From NCBI GenBank assembly GCA_051745635.1, contig JBNJEH010000091.1, positions 1 to 8,625 of the forward strand: 8,625 bases of DNA. The letters are read 5' to 3'. The position numbers and the translations under genes were made by a program. Of this stretch, positions 5,830-8,625 are shown piece after piece (the stretch's first letter is position 1; each line of letters begins with the position of its first letter). The notes beneath the pieces were generated by a model. The model saw only the letters and a list, made by a program, of their open reading frames with translations, searched no databases and was not told the DNA's origin. The stretch is from Brumimicrobium sp051745635 (GTDB lineage: Bacteria > Bacteroidota > Bacteroidia > Flavobacteriales_D > Crocinitomicaceae).

Positions 5830-6303
5830 TTAGCAGCAGCCTCCTCCGGGAGTACAGGCGTTGGTATCGTTATCACCCAGGTCAGCCATTGGCTTATTTA
5901 ATTTTTCTTCTGGAATTCCGCATTTATCTTTTGCTAAACAATCCGTGTGTTTATTGAGGAGTTGGAAGTGATCTCCACTAAAAGAAAGATCGAATTTTCC
6001 GATCGTATCCTGCTGGTACTCTACTTCTACTTCCAGGTTTCCAATTCCCAAACGGTCTTCAGAAAGTTCGATGATGTCTTTGAGTTTCTGAGGTGCCAGA
6101 CGATGATCAAAATCTCCTGCTTCCCAGAGTTGAAAATTAACTACTTTTTCCAGGCGTTCTGTTCCTCCACAATCGATAAAGTGACGGGTAATCACACCCA
6201 CTTCGGTCACGTGAAAATGAACGGGAACCATTGTCCCATTTGGTAATTCGAATTTTACCTCATCGAGGTTTTCTAATGCATTTTTTACTTCTGATAATTT
6301 CAT
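5830..6303 (-). CDS. DUF6428 family protein of the ars operon, cysteine-rich C-terminus
   Basis: This 157-aa soluble protein matches what I know of DUF6428, an uncharacterised family that commonly accompanies arsR and arsC/acr3 in Flavobacteriia. Hallmarks seen are PVHFHVTEVG (27-36) with His29 and His31, HFIDCGGT (41-48), VVNFQLWEAGDFDHRL (54-69), DCLAKDKCGIP (121-131) and the terminal CTPGGGCC (150-157). Cysteines lie at 45, 122, 128, 150, 156 and 157. There is no signal peptide or membrane segment, so it should be cytoplasmic. It is the second gene of the operon, behind arsR and before acr3. The function is unknown; the conserved Cys/His positions and the operon context suggest binding of As(III) or another soft metal, for example as a carrier to ACR3 or a sensor. 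That is inference. The leader AACTAAAGAAC before ATG is A-rich and has no Shine-Dalgarno motif, as is usual here. Confidence 0.85.
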   Translation of the reverse strand: MKLSEVKNALENLDEVKFELPNGTMVPVHFHVTEVGVITRHFIDCGGTERLEKVVNFQLWEAGDFDHRLAPQKLKDIIELSEDRLGIGNLEVEVEYQQDTIGKFDLSFSGDHFQLLNKHTDCLAKDKCGIPEEKLNKPMADLGDNDTNACTPGGGCC

Positions 6304-6368
6304 GTTCTTTAGTTATTTGTTATTTGTAATCAGTTTCCTCTTGTTTTTCAGGCATTATGCTCACGCAA

Positions 6369-6433
6369 ATCGAGTGATTCTGACTGCAGTGAAACGAAAC
6401 GTCAGAATTGTATCGAGATTGAAGTGAGACTTC
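6369..6433. repeat. Inverted repeat and small hairpin between arsR and the DUF6428 gene
   Basis: ATTCTGAC (6377-6384) is the reverse complement of GTCAGAAT (6401-6408), with a 16-nt loop TGCAGTGAAACGAAAC. The pair is flanked by the direct repeat ATCGAG at 6369-6374 and 6412-6417. A second hairpin, GAAGT-GAG-ACTTC (6421-6433), abuts the arsR stop codon. Neither is followed by a T-run on the minus strand. They may attenuate transcription or stabilise the mRNA 3' of arsR, or be a small dispersed palindromic element. Confidence 0.6.
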
Positions 6434-6434
6434 A

Positions 6435-6770
6435 TTAACAACAATCATTCTCCCGGCAGCAGGGATGTTGATCAAAGACTCCGTTAAAAAGTTCCTTCAT
6501 GTGCGACCACGTTTCCGGATTAATACAATAGTTCATGGATTTCCCTTCGATGGTTCCCTGAATAATGTTTTCATTTTTTAATTCGCGCAAATGCTGACTA
6601 ATCGTCGCCTGTGCCAAACCGAGCTCACTAACCAGCGTCGTATTTACGCAGGAATTTTTCTTCAATAAATATTGCAAAATGGCCACTCTGGCAGGATGAG
6701 CAATGCATTTTGCGATCGCGGCAATGTCGTTTTGCTTATCGGTAAACAAATCCGTTTTAGTTACACCCAT
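6435..6770 (-). CDS. arsR: ArsR/SmtB-family As(III)-responsive repressor
   Basis: This 111-aa winged-helix dimer should repress the operon until As(III) binds. The fold is clear: IAAIAKCIAHPARVAILQYL (16-35), recognition helix region LVSELGLAQATISQHLRELK (46-65), and wing IIQGTIEGKSMNYCIN (69-84). The ELCVCDL metal motif of plasmid R773 ArsR is not intact; the equivalent stretch NSCVNTTL keeps only Cys41. Instead the protein ends HPCCRENDCC, placing Cys104, Cys105, Cys110 and Cys111 at the C-terminus. This recalls Acidithiobacillus ferrooxidans ArsR, where As(III) binds Cys95, Cys96 and Cys102 near the C-terminus, so I infer the inducer site is there. Other cysteines are 22 and 82. It is first in the operon, divergent from asnB, with an operator overlapping its own promoter (6794-6811). 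A 131-bp repeat-bearing gap separates it from the next gene. Confidence 0.93.
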   Translation of the reverse strand: MGVTKTDLFTDKQNDIAAIAKCIAHPARVAILQYLLKKNSCVNTTLVSELGLAQATISQHLRELKNENIIQGTIEGKSMNYCINPETWSHMKELFNGVFDQHPCCRENDCC

Positions 6771-6793
6771 TTCTCGGTTCTCATTAATTGTTA

Positions 6794-6811
6794 CATTGCA
6801 ATATTACGATG
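6794..6811 (-). promoter_or_regulatory. Probable ArsR operator
   Basis: On the minus strand CATCGTAATATTGCAATG is an 18-bp imperfect palindrome with 7 of 9 symmetric pairs and a central AATATT. The A/T-centred 9-2-type dyad suits an ArsR/SmtB dimer, and it overlaps the predicted -7 element, so binding would block RNA polymerase. It starts 24 nt upstream of the arsR ATG. Confidence 0.6.
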
Positions 6812-6830
6812 TTAAATGAAACTGAGCAAA
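6799..6830 (-). promoter_or_regulatory. Probable arsR operon promoter
   Basis: On the minus strand TTTG (6830-6827) is followed by 20 nt and TAATATTG (6806-6799), which has one mismatch to TAnnTTTG. The -7 element lies inside the operator palindrome. Transcription would start about 20 nt upstream of the arsR ATG. Confidence 0.6.
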
Positions 6831-6879
6831 TTCAAATCAAAAAAGTTTGCAATTAATCGTATTTTCGTTGCTGTAAAGT

Positions 6880-8625
6880 ATGTGCGGAATAGCGGGAATA
6901 GTATCACTGAATGGTTCGATTGACGTGGCGCAGCTCAATAAAATGAGTGCCGCCATTGCGCATCGCGGTCCGGATGCCGACGGTGTATTCGTGAGCGATG
7001 CCCAACAGTGTGGACTCGCCCATCGAAGACTGAGTATCATCGATCTTTCTGCGGATGCCAATCAACCCATGACAGATGCTTCGGGAAGATATACGCTCGT
7101 CTTCAATGGAGAGGTGTACAACTTCGAAGCGATCAAAGCACACCTTCAAAAGGAAGGGGCTACATTTTCGACCTCATCAGATTCTGAGGTAGTTTTGCAG
7201 GCCTACATTCATTGGGGTACTCAATGCGTGGATGAGTTCAACGGAATGTTTGCATTTGCGATATGGGACGATCGGGAAAAATCTCTTGCCTTATTTCGAG
7301 ACCGTATCGGAATCAAGCCCCTCTACTATTTCTGGGACGGTAAAACATTTGCGTTTGGTTCAGAGATCAAGAGTTTAACGGCTATTACGAACATACAAAC
7401 GTGGAACAAAAAAGCGATTGCTCAATATTTTCAGCTCGGGTATGTTCCCGCACCTATGACCATTTACCACGATATTCATAAATTTGAACAGGGCAGCTAT
7501 ATGGTGCTCAATAGAGCAGGATTAGAAAAAAAGAAATATTGGTGCCTTTCCGACCAAATCGAAAAAAATACAGTGTTGGATCGGGTAAGTGCCAAAGCGA
7601 CGTTAACATCACTCATTGAACGAAGTATTGACCTCCGTTTAAAAAGCGATGTACCTTTTGGAGTCTTTCTGAGTGGAGGAATTGATTCATCAACAGTTGC
7701 TGCGATCGCCCAGGACCGGTCAGTTCAAAACATCAATACGTTTTCTATTGGTTTCAAAGAAGCTCAATTTAATGAAAGCGAGCATGCTCAAAAAGTAGCG
7801 AACCACCTCGGCACTCATCACCATGAATACACGGTTTCACAAAAAGATGCGCAAGATCTGATCACAAAAATCCCGGAATGGTATGACGAGCCTTATGCCG
7901 ACACATCTGCGATTCCGACCTTCATGGTTTCCAAACTGGCCAAAGAAAAAGTCACGATGGTCCTCACGGGGGACGGAGGAGATGAGCAGTTTTTAGGTTA
8001 TGGGCGCTATGCCTGGAAGCAACGCCTGCAAAACCCGCTGGTACAATTCAGTCGCTTAATGTTGAAAACCGGATTTAAAAACCTGCCCCAACAAAAATGG
8101 GATCGCGCCGGAGAATATTTTAACTACGGTCTCCGCCATAACTTGAATCAACACATTTTTTCCGTCGATCAATCATTTTATTCATCACGGGAATGCGATC
8201 ACTATTTTCAGTTGACGTCACCGGAACCGCGGGATCAAATTTCCTTCCAACGGGAGTTGTCTCCTGCCGAGCAACAAGCTTTTTACGATCTCAACTATTA
8301 CCTGCCCGATGATTTATTGACGAAAGTAGATCGCGTCACGATGCAAAATGGAATTGAGGCACGCGTGCCGTTGCTGGATCACAATATTGTCGCTTATGCA
8401 CTAAATATCGATCCTTCATTAAAACTTCAGGGGAAAAGCCAAAAATGGTTATTGAAACAGGTACTTTACGATTACGTTCCTCAGGAATATTTTGACCGAC
8501 CGAAATGGGGGTTTGGGATTCCTTTACAGCAGTGGCTATCCGATGAGCTCCGTTTTCTACTCGAGGATTACGTCAATGAAAAAGTATTGGCAAAATACGA
8601 TTTTTATAACGTAGAAGAAATTCTG
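6880..8625 (+). CDS. asnB: Asparagine synthase (glutamine-hydrolysing), 3' end outside window
   Basis: The frame starts at ATG 6880 (MCGIAGI) and stays open for 582 codons to the window edge; the family usually has 600-630 residues, so little is missing. Cys2 becomes the N-terminal nucleophile of the class II glutamine amidotransferase domain, supported by HRGPDADG, AHRRLSIIDLS, FNGEVYNF and DSEVVLQAY. The synthase domain has the ATP-pyrophosphatase loop SGGIDSS (265-271), TGDGGDE (363-369), and TKVDRVTMQNGIEARVPLLD from residue 481. It makes asparagine from aspartate, ATP and glutamine, or amidates another carboxylate: close relatives occur in surface polysaccharide clusters, and the missing downstream context would decide. 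It diverges from arsR across 109 bp. A -7-like TATTTTCG (6860-6867, one mismatch) lies only 12 nt before the ATG with no -33 partner, so the promoter is uncertain. Confidence 0.95.
   Translation, partial: MCGIAGIVSLNGSIDVAQLNKMSAAIAHRGPDADGVFVSDAQQCGLAHRRLSIIDLSADANQPMTDASGRYTLVFNGEVYNFEAIKAHLQKEGATFSTSSDSEVVLQAYIHWGTQCVDEFNGMFAFAIWDDREKSLALFRDRIGIKPLYYFWDGKTFAFGSEIKSLTAITNIQTWNKKAIAQYFQLGYVPAPMTIYHDIHKFEQGSYMVLNRAGLEKKKYWCLSDQIEKNTVLDRVSAKATLTSLIERSIDLRLKSDVPFGVFLSGGIDSSTVAAIAQDRSVQNINTFSIGFKEAQFNESEHAQKVANHLGTHHHEYTVSQKDAQDLITKIPEWYDEPYADTSAIPTFMVSKLAKEKVTMVLTGDGGDEQFLGYGRYAWKQRLQNPLVQFSRLMLKTGFKNLPQQKWDRAGEYFNYGLRHNLNQHIFSVDQSFYSSRECDHYFQLTSPEPRDQISFQRELSPAEQQAFYDLNYYLPDDLLTKVDRVTMQNGIEARVPLLDHNIVAYALNIDPSLKLQGKSQKWLLKQVLYDYVPQEYFDRPKWGFGIPLQQWLSDELRFLLEDYVNEKVLAKYDFYNVEEIL

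Noticed and set aside
6837..7149. Two minus-strand open frames overlapping the asnB start
   Set aside because: They are antisense shadows of the asnB amidotransferase domain, whose plus-strand frame carries unmistakable family motifs.

Overview
The window looks like a chromosomal segment of a marine or freshwater Bacteroidetes, most likely Flavobacteriia; I cannot fix the genus from sequence alone. The support is threefold. Several start regions carry the Bacteroidetes promoter form TTTG-N19/20-TAnnTTTG. The translation starts are preceded by A-rich leaders without Shine-Dalgarno motifs. The gene families (DUF6428, an ACR3 pump, a secreted Asn-rich protein, PaaZ) are typical of that phylum.

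Layout. Positions 1-245 (minus) hold the N-terminus of a secreted Asn/Gly-rich protein with an excellent promoter at 271-301. A perfect 48-bp palindrome (344-391) separates it from paaZ (437-2512, minus), a full-length bifunctional aldehyde dehydrogenase/MaoC-type hydratase of aerobic phenylacetate degradation. Positions 2513-3030 contain no gene and are packed with short degenerate intergenic repeats. Next comes a lipoprotein of unknown function (3031-4056, plus), whose end nearly touches the end of the arsenic operon.

The centre is a leftward arsenic-resistance operon, transcribed arsR (6770-6435), DUF6428 gene (6303-5830), acr3 (5708-4671), arsC (4666-4067). ArsR should repress its own promoter at a palindrome overlapping the -7 element (6794-6811). 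ArsC, a triple-cysteine thioredoxin-type arsenate reductase, reduces As(V) to As(III), and ACR3 exports As(III). ArsR and the DUF6428 protein both end in cysteine-rich tails (CC....CC and CTPGGGCC), which suggests that both bind As(III). The two wider gaps inside the operon are filled with repeats: a 10-bp and a 14-bp tandem array before acr3, and an inverted repeat between arsR and the DUF6428 gene.

Divergent from arsR, asnB-type asparagine synthase (6880 to the window end, plus) is open at its 3' end: 582 codons with all expected N-terminal amidotransferase and ATP-pyrophosphatase motifs.

No tRNA, rRNA, CRISPR array, transposase or phage gene was seen. The points most worth following are the cysteine-tailed DUF6428 protein as a possible arsenite-binding partner of the operon, and the several intergenic repeat families.
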